Below are positions 1 to 8,039 of a DNA stretch of 23,191 bases, in pieces. How positions within the stretch are numbered: the first letter of the stretch is position 1; every line of letters begins with the position of its first letter. The stretch is from Alphaproteobacteria bacterium UBA4588 (lineage in GTDB: Bacteria; Pseudomonadota; Alphaproteobacteria; Puniceispirillales; Puniceispirillaceae), in assembly GCA_002387605.1 (NCBI GenBank), contig DGJU01000027.1, forward strand, positions 1-23,191. The letters run 5' to 3'. Under the pieces are notes generated by a model. The model had not been told where the DNA came from, made no database searches, and saw only the letters and a program-made list of their open reading frames with translations. A program made the position numbers and the translations under genes.

Positions 1-590
1 GTGGCGCCCAATGACTGTAAATAATCGTCACTAACATGTGGGTCACACGCAATAAGCTTCATATCGAACGGGCTCATCATACGAAGAATTTCACTGCCAA
101 TACTGCCGGCACCAAGAACCCCCAATGTCTTGCCTGTTAAGCCAACGCCCATATGGTCCGCATTTTGCGCCCATAGGCCGGCACGTGTATTCTGATGTTT
201 TACGATGAGCTTATGACTGAGGGCCAAAAGCAGGGTCACTGCCATGGTTGCAACAGGCCGGCGCACGGCGTGAGGCGTGTTTGTTACCATAACGCCGTGA
301 GATGTCATACCCGGAACATCAACAGTATCAAATCCAACCCCGTGCCGGGCAGCCAGTTTGAGGCGCAGACCGGGCGTACTCACACTATCGGTACTTAATG
401 TTTCAAGCATCAGATAAAGGGCATCATAGGTATCGGCATCTTGTTTTGTGATGTCTGTTTTGCCCTCTGGCAAGATTGTCACAGAAAAGTCAGGCCGATC
501 TGTAACCTCTTTTAACAGAGCCTCATCAAAGCAAGGCTTACCTTCTTTGGTGATGAGGTCTGCTGATATCGCTATCTGGAACTGGTTCAT
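1..590 (-). CDS. D-2-hydroxyacid dehydrogenase, NAD-binding family (3' end cut by window)
   Basis: The first 196 residues of a D-2-hydroxyacid dehydrogenase (phosphoglycerate/glyoxylate/hydroxypyruvate reductase superfamily), expected to interconvert a 2-keto acid and a D-2-hydroxy acid with NAD(P)H in the cytoplasm. The frame is open from the ATG at 590 to the window edge without a stop. The N-terminal substrate domain ends in ARHGVGFDTVD (residues 81-91), the usual run before the hinge. The Rossmann loop GAGSIG (residues 160-165) sits inside GVLGAGSIGSEI. The catalytic Arg, Glu and His lie in the missing C-terminal half, so activity cannot be judged. It starts 17 nt after the stop of the HpcH-type aldolase, so the two are probably co-transcribed. 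The ribosome site is weak (TAGGAT). Aldolases of that family yield 2-keto acids or aldehydes, and this enzyme could reduce such a product. The exact substrate is unknown. Confidence 0.88.
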   Translation of the reverse strand, partial: MNQFQIAISADLITKEGKPCFDEALLKEVTDRPDFSVTILPEGKTDITKQDADTYDALYLMLETLSTDSVSTPGLRLKLAARHGVGFDTVDVPGMTSHGVMVTNTPHAVRRPVATMAVTLLLALSHKLIVKHQNTRAGLWAQNADHMGVGLTGKTLGVLGAGSIGSEILRMMSPFDMKLIACDPHVSDDYLQSLGA

Positions 591-607
591 TTTGATTATC
601 CTATGCG

Positions 608-1396
608 CTAGTCTTTGCTTGCCATATCAGAGATAAACGTCATTCCCTCTGCTAATGAGTCACGCAGCAAAAGATGGTCAAGACCATAGGCAAGCATTCT
701 AAACCCGTATCCCCAATATTCTTCTGCCCATTTCTTATCGACAGCCATATAGCCAGCGCATTTACCATATTGTGTTGCCGCAGCAACAATATGGCTGACG
801 GCGGCTAAATAATCAGGATGGTCAGTTTGCCCGGGAATACCAAGAGAGCTGGTAAGATCAAAATGCCCAAGCCACAGCACATCAATCCCCTCAACAGCGG
901 CTATGGCATCTACATTAGCCAGCCCCGTTTCAGTCTCAATCATTGCGATAACAACACTCCGCTGATTAGCCTGCGCCATCTTATCAGCCGGACGTCCCGA
1001 TTTATAATCATCATGGGCGATTGAGAATGCTGTGCCTCTTTGGCCTTCCGGCGGATAATGGGCTCGCCTAACAATATCGCGGGCTTGCTCGGCTGTTTCC
1101 ACCATGGGAACCATGACACCATGCGCCCCTATATCGAGTATTTGACCTATCGTATTTCCCTCAACTGACGGCACTCTTACAAGCGGGGCAATATCAAGGC
1201 CCCGGCACGCTGCCATCTGTGGTTTCAGGGTTTCAATCGAGATGCCTGTATGCTCCATGTCATACAACAGAAAATCTGCTCCAGCTGATGCCGCTATGGC
1301 CGGCATACCGGGTACAAAAAATTCGAATACCATCATGCCAGACAGGTATCCCTTCCCTGCCTTAGTGCTTAGGATTCCCGTTTTATTTTTCAGCAT
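608..1396 (-). CDS. HpcH/HpaI-family class II aldolase (2-keto-hydroxyacid aldolase)
   Basis: A 262-residue aldolase of the HpcH/HpaI (4-hydroxy-2-oxoheptanedioate aldolase, GarL) family, which splits hydroxylated 2-keto acids into pyruvate and an aldehyde using a divalent metal. Family landmarks are in order: DMEH with His49, LVRVPSVEG with Arg74, GAHGVMVPMVE (residues 90-100), AMIETETGLAN with metal ligand Glu154, and LGHFDLTSSLG with metal ligand Asp180. The usual G-P-x-D before the second ligand reads G-H-F-D here, a small deviation. I chose the ATG at 1396 because GGAGGGG lies 8-9 nt upstream. An in-frame start at 1441 would add 15 residues that do not look like the family. The gene lies 156 bp after the molybdopterin subunit gene and just before a 2-hydroxyacid dehydrogenase. 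The context suggests the C-C cleavage step of the pathway begun by the hydroxylase. The family is firm; the substrate is not. Confidence 0.9.
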   Translation of the reverse strand: MLKNKTGILSTKAGKGYLSGMMVFEFFVPGMPAIAASAGADFLLYDMEHTGISIETLKPQMAACRGLDIAPLVRVPSVEGNTIGQILDIGAHGVMVPMVETAEQARDIVRRAHYPPEGQRGTAFSIAHDDYKSGRPADKMAQANQRSVVIAMIETETGLANVDAIAAVEGIDVLWLGHFDLTSSLGIPGQTDHPDYLAAVSHIVAAATQYGKCAGYMAVDKKWAEEYWGYGFRMLAYGLDHLLLRDSLAEGMTFISDMASKD

Positions 1397-1552
1397 TAAA
1401 ACGCCCCTCCATAGTCTTGCCTCAGAGTTCAGGCACGTCATTAGCGCCGGAAACTACATAGAACCATACCAACTTGTGTCTGCCAACCCATCAAACACTT
1501 TCAAAAGGATATCGCAGGGCCTAGCAGAAATAACGCCTAATTGTCTTTTTTG

Positions 1553-3814
1553 TTATTTTAGCGCTTGCAGGATTTTAGGCGGAGACAGCGGTAATACCCC
1601 CATTCGTTTGCCAATCGCATTCTCAACAGCATTTGCAACAGCTGCTGGTGCTGGCACTAAGGGAGGCTCGCCTACCCCTCTGACACCGTAAGGATGGTTT
1701 GGGTTCGGCACCTCTACTATCACAGTATCAATCATGGGCACGTCAGATGCTACAGGCATCCGGTAATCAAGAAATCCTGCATTTTGAAGACAGCCATTAT
1801 GGTCATAGATATATTCTTCGTTAAGCGCCCATCCAATGCCCTGAACAGCAGCGCCCTGCATCTGACCCTCAACATAATCAGGTGAGATGGCGCGGCCTGC
1901 ATCCTGAATAATTGTATAGCGCTTTGGCGTGGTAAAGCCGGTTTCTTTATCTACTTCAACATCCACTATATGAGCAGAAAATGCTGCGCCGGCGCCCGTA
2001 GCGTTTATTTCTGAATGACCGGCAATGGCGCCACCTACTTTAGGAGCAAGAGAGGCTAATTGCTTTAACGAAAGAGCCTGAAAGTCACCATGATGACAGA
2101 CGGCTTGGCCTGCTTCCCAGGCTACATTTTCAACTGGAACATCCCATTTTGTTGCGGCAAGCTGGCGAAGTTTATCAATGATTTCACGGACTGAGTTAAT
2201 CACAGCCAAGCCGGTTGCAAATGTTGTTCGGCTACCAGCCGTTAAATGGCTGTACCCAATGGATGCTGTATCAGCAATGATAGTTTTGATAAGGCTTATA
2301 TCCACGCCTAACTCTTCGGCAGCCATCACCCGCATAGAGGAACGCGAACCGCCAATATCTGGATTGCCCGTTGCAATTGTAACTGTGCCATCATCTAACA
2401 GGTTGGCATTAACAGAGCTCAGCCCACCACCATGCATCCAGTAGCCAAGGGCAAAGCCTCGACCCTGATTTTCAGCAAGAGCGGCTGAATAATGCGGGTG
2501 CTCGCGTGCCTTAACCAACACCTCATTAAGGCCAATACGTCCAAATTTAACACCACTTAAACTTTGCTCATGATCTTGGACCGCATTTTTCAGCCGGATT
2601 TCAATGGGGTCTATTGCTAGTTTTGCCGCAAGTTCATTGATGGCTAGTTCTGCGCCTAACGCTGCCATAGGAGCACCGGGCGCTCTATATGCTGCAACTT
2701 TAGGGCGATTTACACACACATCATAGGCTGTTGCCTTGGCATTTTTAATCGAATAGGCAGAAAAGAAAGTATCAACTGAACGGCCGACTGGCGAGCCTTT
2801 GAAAGCGCCTGCCTGATTATAAATTGTCGCTTCGGCAGCCACAATAGTTCCGTCTTTCTTAGCGCCGATGCGCAGATGAGAATAAGTACCGGAGGCTGGC
2901 CCTGTCGCCCGAAAAACTTCAGAACGTGTCATAACAAATCGAACAGGTCTGCCGGTTTTTTGTGACAAACGAATAGCTACTGGCTCTGAATACAGATTAT
3001 TTTTACCGCCAAAACCACCCCCTATTTCGGACGCAGTAACACGAATGCTAGACATATCCATATTCAACAAGCGAGCGCAATATCCACGGATAACGAAATG
3101 TCCTTGCGTTGTTGTCCAGAGGTCAACTGAACCATCTGCTGCTGCTGTAGCAACAAGAGCCTGCGGCTCAATATAACCTTGATGAACAGGTTGCGAGCGA
3201 AATTCCCGCTCCACAATAATCTCGGCCTCTGCAAACCCTTTTGATAAATCACCTCGTTCTGATGATGCCACCCGAAAAACATTGGAGGGTTTTGATGATT
3301 TAGGATCACTGCCAAGAGTGTATTGATAGTCATGCAAAATAGGTGCGTCTGCACCAGCTGCCTCAAACGGGTCAAGGACATGCGGCAGAATTTCATATTC
3401 AACCCTGATTAACAATAACGCAGCCTTGGCTATCCGCTCACTGGTTGCGGCAACAGCAGCCACTGGATGACCATCATAAAACACTTTATCACGCGCCATA
3501 ATGTTGCGTGAAATATCATGAAAATCAGTGATCATCGGACCATAAGGTGGCGCCAATAACGGATGATCTGGAATATCTTTATATGTCACAACAGCTTTGA
3601 CACCCGATAACGCTTCAGCCTCGCTGGTATCAATAGAGATAATTTTGGCATGCGCATGTGGGCTACGTAAGGTTTTTCCATGAAGCATGCCTGGCACAAT
3701 CATATCATCGCCATAACGTGCGCGGCCCGTAACCTTGTCAGGACCATCGGGGCGCTGGGTATTTTTGCCAACCCATTTAAAATTATTTTTATCTCTGTTT
3801 GTTATCTCATTCAT
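1553..3814 (-). CDS. Xanthine dehydrogenase-family molybdopterin-binding (large) subunit
   Basis: The 753-residue catalytic subunit of a three-protein molybdenum hydroxylase (xanthine dehydrogenase / CO dehydrogenase / aldehyde oxidase family). Such enzymes insert water-derived oxygen into heterocycles, aromatic CoA esters or aldehydes. The N-terminal hammerhead domain begins near KVTGRARYGDD (residues 27-37). The molybdopterin loop GGGFGGK is at 265-271 and YRAPGAP at 376-382. The catalytic Glu is Glu716 in GVGEPP, near the C-terminus as usual. The loop YRAPGAP is neither of the motifs I recall for CO dehydrogenases (AYRCSFR, AYRGAGR), so CO oxidation is unlikely. Residues 484-493 read NPDIGGSRSS where xanthine dehydrogenases usually have a GQG..T motif. 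The ATG overlaps the stop of the iron-sulfur gene (ATGA), so the subunits are translationally coupled. Electrons should pass from Mo to the [2Fe-2S] clusters to FAD. The substrate is unknown. Confidence 0.93.
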   Translation of the reverse strand: MNEITNRDKNNFKWVGKNTQRPDGPDKVTGRARYGDDMIVPGMLHGKTLRSPHAHAKIISIDTSEAEALSGVKAVVTYKDIPDHPLLAPPYGPMITDFHDISRNIMARDKVFYDGHPVAAVAATSERIAKAALLLIRVEYEILPHVLDPFEAAGADAPILHDYQYTLGSDPKSSKPSNVFRVASSERGDLSKGFAEAEIIVEREFRSQPVHQGYIEPQALVATAAADGSVDLWTTTQGHFVIRGYCARLLNMDMSSIRVTASEIGGGFGGKNNLYSEPVAIRLSQKTGRPVRFVMTRSEVFRATGPASGTYSHLRIGAKKDGTIVAAEATIYNQAGAFKGSPVGRSVDTFFSAYSIKNAKATAYDVCVNRPKVAAYRAPGAPMAALGAELAINELAAKLAIDPIEIRLKNAVQDHEQSLSGVKFGRIGLNEVLVKAREHPHYSAALAENQGRGFALGYWMHGGGLSSVNANLLDDGTVTIATGNPDIGGSRSSMRVMAAEELGVDISLIKTIIADTASIGYSHLTAGSRTTFATGLAVINSVREIIDKLRQLAATKWDVPVENVAWEAGQAVCHHGDFQALSLKQLASLAPKVGGAIAGHSEINATGAGAAFSAHIVDVEVDKETGFTTPKRYTIIQDAGRAISPDYVEGQMQGAAVQGIGWALNEEYIYDHNGCLQNAGFLDYRMPVASDVPMIDTVIVEVPNPNHPYGVRGVGEPPLVPAPAAVANAVENAIGKRMGVLPLSPPKILQALK

Positions 3815-4293
3815 GATGCATTAGCTCTCATTTCTGCTGCTGCATCCAGCACGGCCCGCACGATCTTATCATAACCAGTGCAGCGACAGAGATTTCCTGC
3901 CAACGCATAGCGCACTTCAGTTTCAGTCGGGTCCGGATTCCTCTCTAGCAATGCCTTGGACATCGTTAAGAATCCGGGCGTACAAATGCCGCATTGTAAC
4001 GCAGCATGGTCCAGAAACTTCTGCTGGAGTGGATGCAAGGTTGAGCCTTCAGCAAGACCTTCAACCGTTTCTATAATAGCGCCCTCAAGTTCAACGCCCA
4101 AAATAAGGCAGGCATTAACCGGACGTTTATTAACAATTACAGTGCAAGCACCACAATCACCGGACCCACAGCCGTTTTTCGTTCCTGTCATCTGAAGATT
4201 TTCACGCAAGACTTCTAGCAGAGTTTGGTCAGCATAACAGCTATAATCCAGCTCATCGCCATTTACCGATGCTGTAATATTATATTTTTTCAT
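3811..4293 (-). CDS. [2Fe-2S]-binding small subunit of molybdenum hydroxylase
   Basis: A 160-residue electron-transfer subunit (CoxS/NdhS/HcrC type). The N-terminal plant-ferredoxin-like domain carries Cys42, Cys47, Cys50 and Cys62 (CGSGDCGAC, then a lone Cys). The C-terminal four-helix domain carries Cys101 and Cys104 (CGICTPG) plus Cys136 and Cys138 (LCRCTGY). All eight ligands for two [2Fe-2S] clusters are present, and the length is normal for the family. It overlaps its neighbours by 4 bp on both sides (FAD subunit upstream, molybdopterin subunit downstream), giving one translationally coupled operon. It passes electrons from the molybdenum centre to the flavin subunit. The absence of a Tat or Sec signal suggests a cytoplasmic complex. 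Confidence 0.96.
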   Translation of the reverse strand: MKKYNITASVNGDELDYSCYADQTLLEVLRENLQMTGTKNGCGSGDCGACTVIVNKRPVNACLILGVELEGAIIETVEGLAEGSTLHPLQQKFLDHAALQCGICTPGFLTMSKALLERNPDPTETEVRYALAGNLCRCTGYDKIVRAVLDAAAEMRANAS

Positions 4294-5153
4294 TCGCTAT
4301 TCTCCGCTCTTTGCCAAGCGATTTTTGTTGCTCTAGCGGCCATTACACCTGCAACTTCGGTTCTAAACTCAACAGTGCCACGCTTATCATTAATCGGTTC
4401 GCACGCGGCACTAACAGCAGCACTCACCTGATCTAAAACGTCAACATTAAGAGCTTTTCCACAGAGAATTTTAGACGCGTTTGCAACCAGTCGAGCCGTT
4501 GGCGCAACAGCCCCTACCGCAATCCGAGCCGCAACACAGGTTCCATCTGGGGCTAATATTACTGAGACGCCGATACCCACTACCGCAATGTCCATTTCAG
4601 AGCGCGGGGTAAATCGAAGATAGGCTTCACCGTATTTTTGTGGCGGGTGCGGCATTTCTAGCGAAACAACAAACTCATTTGCGCTTAAAACAGTCTTACC
4701 TGGCCGCAGCAGAAAATCCTCAACAGCAAGGCTCCGCATGCCATCCGGCCCAGCAATAACAATGTTGGCCCTCGCTGCAATTAAGGCTGGCACGCTATCA
4801 GCAGCAGGAGACGCATTACACAGATTTCCGCCTATAGTTGCGCGGCCCTGAACCTGATCCGAGCCAATATACTGAACAGCCTCAACAACCCCCGGCAATA
4901 GGCGTTGTAAGTCTAGACATTCTCCAATTTCTGCCCCTGTGACGGCAGCCCCGATGCTGATAGCATCTGAGGTTATGTTAATGTCACGCGCTTGTTTGAT
5001 TTTTTTGATGTCAATTAATGTTGTGGGCTCAATTCTGTCCTCTTTCATTTGAACAATTAAGTCTGTCCCACCAGCAAATATTTTTGTTTCGTTGCCGGAA
5101 TTAACAAGTAATGCAACGGCAGATTCAATCGATTCTGGTGCTTCGTAATTCAT
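4290..5153 (-). CDS. FAD-binding middle subunit of molybdenum hydroxylase
   Basis: A 287-residue flavoprotein subunit of the CoxM/HcrB type, which takes electrons from the [2Fe-2S] subunit and passes them to an acceptor. The two FAD pyrophosphate motifs are visible: AGGTD (residues 27-31) and ATIGGN followed by NASPAAD (105-119). The C-terminal third, with MDIAVVGIGV and AVGAVAPT, matches the CO-dehydrogenase flavoprotein C-terminal domain. Length is typical. The stop overlaps the next start by 4 bp, and the start overlaps the stop of the alpha/beta hydrolase by 4 bp. The hydrolase is therefore part of the same transcriptional and translational unit. The gene order hydrolase, FAD, FeS, Mo is consistent with a single catabolic module. 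Confidence 0.95.
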   Translation of the reverse strand: MNYEAPESIESAVALLVNSGNETKIFAGGTDLIVQMKEDRIEPTTLIDIKKIKQARDINITSDAISIGAAVTGAEIGECLDLQRLLPGVVEAVQYIGSDQVQGRATIGGNLCNASPAADSVPALIAARANIVIAGPDGMRSLAVEDFLLRPGKTVLSANEFVVSLEMPHPPQKYGEAYLRFTPRSEMDIAVVGIGVSVILAPDGTCVAARIAVGAVAPTARLVANASKILCGKALNVDVLDQVSAAVSAACEPINDKRGTVEFRTEVAGVMAARATKIAWQRAENSE

Positions 5154-5953
5154 GTCTTCACTTGTTCCAAAAAGCCCAATAAGGCACGATTAAATGCATC
5201 TTTTTGCTCAATATTTGGAAGATGCGCAGCCTCTTTTAGGATAACTAGTTGCGAGCCAGATATCCCAGAATGAAGTGTTTCCGAAGCACTCACAGGACAA
5301 GCAGGGTCTTTGTCTCCAACAATTATATTCGTTGGCACTTTTATGTCTTTTAGGATGTGGCGTTGATCCATATCGCGTATCGCTTTAGCGCAATTCACAT
5401 AGCCCTGTACGCCCGTTGCCCTGATCATATCAGTAATTTTTTGTACATCGTTAGGGTTGGTTTGGTGAAACGGCGCGGTAAACCAGCGACCAAGCGTTCC
5501 CTCAATGAGGCTCTCAACACCACTATTTTCGGCTGTTTTGATGCGGTCATCCCATAATGACGCAGGTGGCATAATACAGGCTGTGTCACAGAGCGTTAGT
5601 GAAATAACACGCTCGGGATATTTAGCCGCAAAAAGTTGCCCAATAAAGCCTCCCATTGAGAGGCCAACAAAATGAACCTTGTCGAACTTCAGACTATTCA
5701 GCAGCGCGACCACATCCTCAACAAAAATATCAATTGAATAGGCATCAGACGGTGCATCTGTGCCGCCATGACCGCGCGTATCATAGCGTAAAACGGTAAA
5801 ATGTTCGCTTAGCGCGTCAATCTGATCATCCCACATAGGATAGCTCGATAACAAGCTATTACTCAGCATAATAACAGGCGCATCAGGGTTTTTATCGCGC
5901 TGCAAATCAATGCGGTAATTTATCGTTATATTATTGGCTAGAACCGTTTTCAT
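5150..5953 (-). CDS. Alpha/beta hydrolase, 3-oxoadipate enol-lactonase (PcaD)-like
   Basis: A 267-residue alpha/beta-hydrolase. The N-terminal stretch SNSLLSSYPMWDDQ (residues 31-44) and YDTRGHGGTDAPSD (57-70) resemble PcaD, the 3-oxoadipate enol-lactonase of the beta-ketoadipate pathway. The nucleophile elbow GLSMGG places Ser99. The acid is probably Asp216 (in GDKDPACP, or Asp214) and the base His244 (AAHLPN). The triad is therefore complete. It overlaps the FAD subunit gene by 4 bp and starts 40 bp after the phosphatase gene. No other beta-ketoadipate genes are in view. The true substrate could be another lactone, lactam or ester made downstream of the molybdenum hydroxylase. The family call is strong; the pcaD assignment is not. 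Confidence 0.85.
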   Translation of the reverse strand: MKTVLANNITINYRIDLQRDKNPDAPVIMLSNSLLSSYPMWDDQIDALSEHFTVLRYDTRGHGGTDAPSDAYSIDIFVEDVVALLNSLKFDKVHFVGLSMGGFIGQLFAAKYPERVISLTLCDTACIMPPASLWDDRIKTAENSGVESLIEGTLGRWFTAPFHQTNPNDVQKITDMIRATGVQGYVNCAKAIRDMDQRHILKDIKVPTNIIVGDKDPACPVSASETLHSGISGSQLVILKEAAHLPNIEQKDAFNRALLGFLEQVKT

Positions 5954-5993
5954 AATGTCATCCTCAACCTTAAAACATATACTTAACAGTATT

Positions 5994-6785
5994 TTACATA
6001 AGAGCTTGTTTTGTGAGCTCTAATAATTTTGTGAAAAGTGGTGGAGCCGATACGACAACACGCCCCCCTTTTTTCAGAACTTCCTTAACATCTTGAGTTT
6101 CAACTGAACCACCTGCCTCTGCAACCATTAACTGACCGGCAAGATAATCCCATGCATTCATATGGTCTTCGCTGTAACCAAGAAGTTTTCCTGATGCGAC
6201 ATAAGTAAGAGAAAGCGCCCCTGACGCATTGCGAAAAAAGACACCGCCTTCCCCGATTATACTTGTAACAAGCTTTGAGATAAAATCTGGTTTGCTTCTA
6301 TTTGAAAATCCAACAGCAATAGACCCAGACGTTATATCGGCGTGAGAGGCAACTGAGAGTTTTTTATCATTACACCAAGCCCCTTCTCCAACATAAGCTG
6401 TGTATAATTCATCTTGAATGGGGTCATAAATAAACCCAGCAATCGTGCGAAAATCTCTCACGAGGGCAATTACAACCGTCCATGCGGGAATGCCAGCAAC
6501 AAAATTTGCTGTGCCATCAATGGGGTCTATCACCCATACATAGTCATTTTTCCCCGGCGAAAACCCATCTTCTTCCCCTAAAATACTATCATCGGGAAAA
6601 GCATCTGTAATATGCAGCCGAATATGCTCCTCTAGTGCTTTATCAGCCTCAGAAACAAGGTCCTGATGACCCTTTTTATCTATTTTTAAGGTTTCCAAAC
6701 GCCCAAAATATGTCATGCCGAGCATACCAGCAGAACGAGCCATTTTCCGAGCTAGCTCACAACGTTTTGATTTTGATATTTCCAT
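5994..6785 (-). CDS. Inositol monophosphatase family phosphatase
   Basis: A 263-residue Mg-dependent, Li-sensitive-type phosphatase (inositol monophosphatase / SuhB / CysQ / histidinol phosphatase superfamily). Metal ligands are seen at Glu71 in LGEEDG, at Asp87 and Asp90 in DPIDGTANF, and at Asp213 in AWDYLAG. The GSAALDL-like motif reads ASGALSLTYVASGK (residues 187-200). These support an active phosphomonoesterase. The upstream sequence holds AAAGGAGAG about 15 nt before the ATG, a longer spacing than usual. It is the first gene of the minus-strand run and diverges from the ABC-importer operon across a 210-bp intergenic region. I infer that it may dephosphorylate a solute taken up by that importer, or an intermediate of the operon behind it. 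It could equally be a housekeeping SuhB-like enzyme. Confidence 0.92.
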   Translation of the reverse strand: MEISKSKRCELARKMARSAGMLGMTYFGRLETLKIDKKGHQDLVSEADKALEEHIRLHITDAFPDDSILGEEDGFSPGKNDYVWVIDPIDGTANFVAGIPAWTVVIALVRDFRTIAGFIYDPIQDELYTAYVGEGAWCNDKKLSVASHADITSGSIAVGFSNRSKPDFISKLVTSIIGEGGVFFRNASGALSLTYVASGKLLGYSEDHMNAWDYLAGQLMVAEAGGSVETQDVKEVLKKGGRVVVSAPPLFTKLLELTKQALM

Positions 6786-6995
6786 CTCTTTTAATTCTCT
6801 CTCCTTTCTTAAAAACGTTTATCAGATGTCTAAAGTAGTAAAACCTTGTTATTATTTACATCAGGTTTCTGGCTTTTAAGCTATCCCTTACTTAAATATT
6901 TATATTTTTGTTACAAACTTCTTTTCTTTCCCCATTTGCTATGTCCAATATGAACCATAACGAAGAATTGTTTCACACGAGAAATGGAGGAACTA
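6786..6995. promoter_or_regulatory. Divergent intergenic region between phosphatase and ABC-importer operons
   Basis: A 210-bp AT-rich gap between two divergent start codons, which must hold promoters for both the minus-strand catabolic run and the plus-strand importer operon. The stretch at 6889-6915 is almost pure A/T. I could not find a convincing pair of -35 and -10 hexamers on either strand, nor a clear palindrome. Only the location is supported, not specific sites. The GGAGG at 6986-6990 is the ribosome site of the binding-protein gene. Confidence 0.5.
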
Positions 6996-8012
6996 ATGAA
7001 GTTACTATTAAAATTTGCTGTTGCTGGAGCTCTTGTTGCTGGGTCAACTGTGGCTCAGGCAGCAGATAAACTTACATTTTATTGCAGTGCTCAAGAGGAC
7101 TGGTGTCAGCTAATGACAAAAGAATTTTCTGCAGCAACTGGCATTAAAGTTAACATGACGCGAAAGAGCTCAGGCGAGACCTTTGCGCAAATCAAAGCTG
7201 AATCTTCCAACCCAAAGGGTGACATATGGTGGGGCGGCACAGGTGACCCGCATCTTCAGGCAGCTGAAGAAGGCTTAACGATGGCCTATAAATCATCTAT
7301 GCGGTCAGAATTGCAAGATTGGGCATTACGCCAAGCAGAGTCGGCCAATGACAAAACGATAGGTATTTATTCTGGAGCTCTTGGTTATGGGTATAACGAG
7401 GACCTGCTTAAGAAAAACAATCTATCTGTTCCTGCGTGCTGGAAAGACCTGCTTAAGCCTGAATATAAAGGGCATGTGCAGATGGCTAATCCAAATTCAT
7501 CTGGTACTGCCTACACCACGCTTGCAACAATGGTGCAGCTCTTTGGCGAAGATCAAGGTTTTGAGTTTATGAGAGGCCTTAATAAAAACATCAATCAGTA
7601 TACTAAATCAGGCTCTGCCCCGATTAAATCTGCTGCTAAAGGTGAGAACACGATTGGTATTGTTTTCATGCATGATGCGGTTAAACAGGCGGTGTCTGGC
7701 TTCCCTATTAAGGTGGTAGCGCCATGCGAGGGAACTGGATATGAAATTGGTTCGATGTCAATTATTGAGGGTGCACGCAATCCTGACAGTGCAAAAAAAT
7801 TCTACGATTGGGCTCTTAGTGCAGCTGCTCAATCACTAGCACTTCAGGTAAAAGCATATCAGGTCCCTTCTAATAATGGGTCCAAGACATCTCCATCAGC
7901 ACCTGACCTATCTTCAATTAAGCTGATTGATTATGATTTCAAAAAATATGGTTCAAGCAGCGAACGTAAACGCCTTCTCAAAAAATGGGATACTGAAGTT
8001 TATGCTCAATAG
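6996..8012 (+). CDS. ABC importer periplasmic binding protein, Fe3+/AfuA-like family (COG1840 type)
   Basis: A 338-residue secreted binding protein. The Sec signal is clear: a KLLLK basic start, a hydrophobic core (residues 7-19) and a probable cleavage site after AQA (residue 22/23). The mature start ADKLTFYCSAQ, the stretch RKSSGETFAQIKAE (56-69) and GDIWWGGTGDPH (75-86) are typical of the family annotated as ferric-iron binding, whose members also bind phosphosugars (AfuA) or phosphonates. The adjacent Tyr-Tyr pair that binds iron in FbpA is absent anywhere in the protein; the equivalent C-terminal region reads KAYQVPSN. This argues against simple iron binding. I chose the ATG at 6996, 5 nt after a perfect GGAGG. 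An in-frame ATG at 6984 overlaps that site and would add MEEL before the signal. It is first in an operon with a fused permease and an ATPase. Confidence 0.88.
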   Translation: MKLLLKFAVAGALVAGSTVAQAADKLTFYCSAQEDWCQLMTKEFSAATGIKVNMTRKSSGETFAQIKAESSNPKGDIWWGGTGDPHLQAAEEGLTMAYKSSMRSELQDWALRQAESANDKTIGIYSGALGYGYNEDLLKKNNLSVPACWKDLLKPEYKGHVQMANPNSSGTAYTTLATMVQLFGEDQGFEFMRGLNKNINQYTKSGSAPIKSAAKGENTIGIVFMHDAVKQAVSGFPIKVVAPCEGTGYEIGSMSIIEGARNPDSAKKFYDWALSAAAQSLALQVKAYQVPSNNGSKTSPSAPDLSSIKLIDYDFKKYGSSSERKRLLKKWDTEVYAQ

Positions 8013-8022
8013 AGCTTTCTTG

Positions 8023-8039
8023 AAGGAATAAGTATTTTG
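8023..8039 (+). promoter_or_regulatory. Ribosome binding site and TTG start of the permease gene
   Basis: AAGGA at 8023-8027 lies 9 nt before a TTG at 8037-8039. The first in-frame ATG (8082) has no purine-rich site before it and would begin inside the first hydrophobic segment. This supports TTG initiation and possibly reduced translation relative to the binding protein. The gap to the binding-protein stop is 24 nt. Confidence 0.6.

Noticed and set aside
3064..3402. Open frames inside the molybdopterin subunit gene and other large genes, in alternate frames or on the opposite strand.
   Set aside because: They lack family motifs and ribosome sites and lie wholly within well-supported genes.
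5150..5953. Naming the hydrolase pcaD.
   Set aside because: Motifs fit, but no other beta-ketoadipate gene is in view and the gene is coupled to a molybdenum hydroxylase, so another lactone or ester is equally likely.
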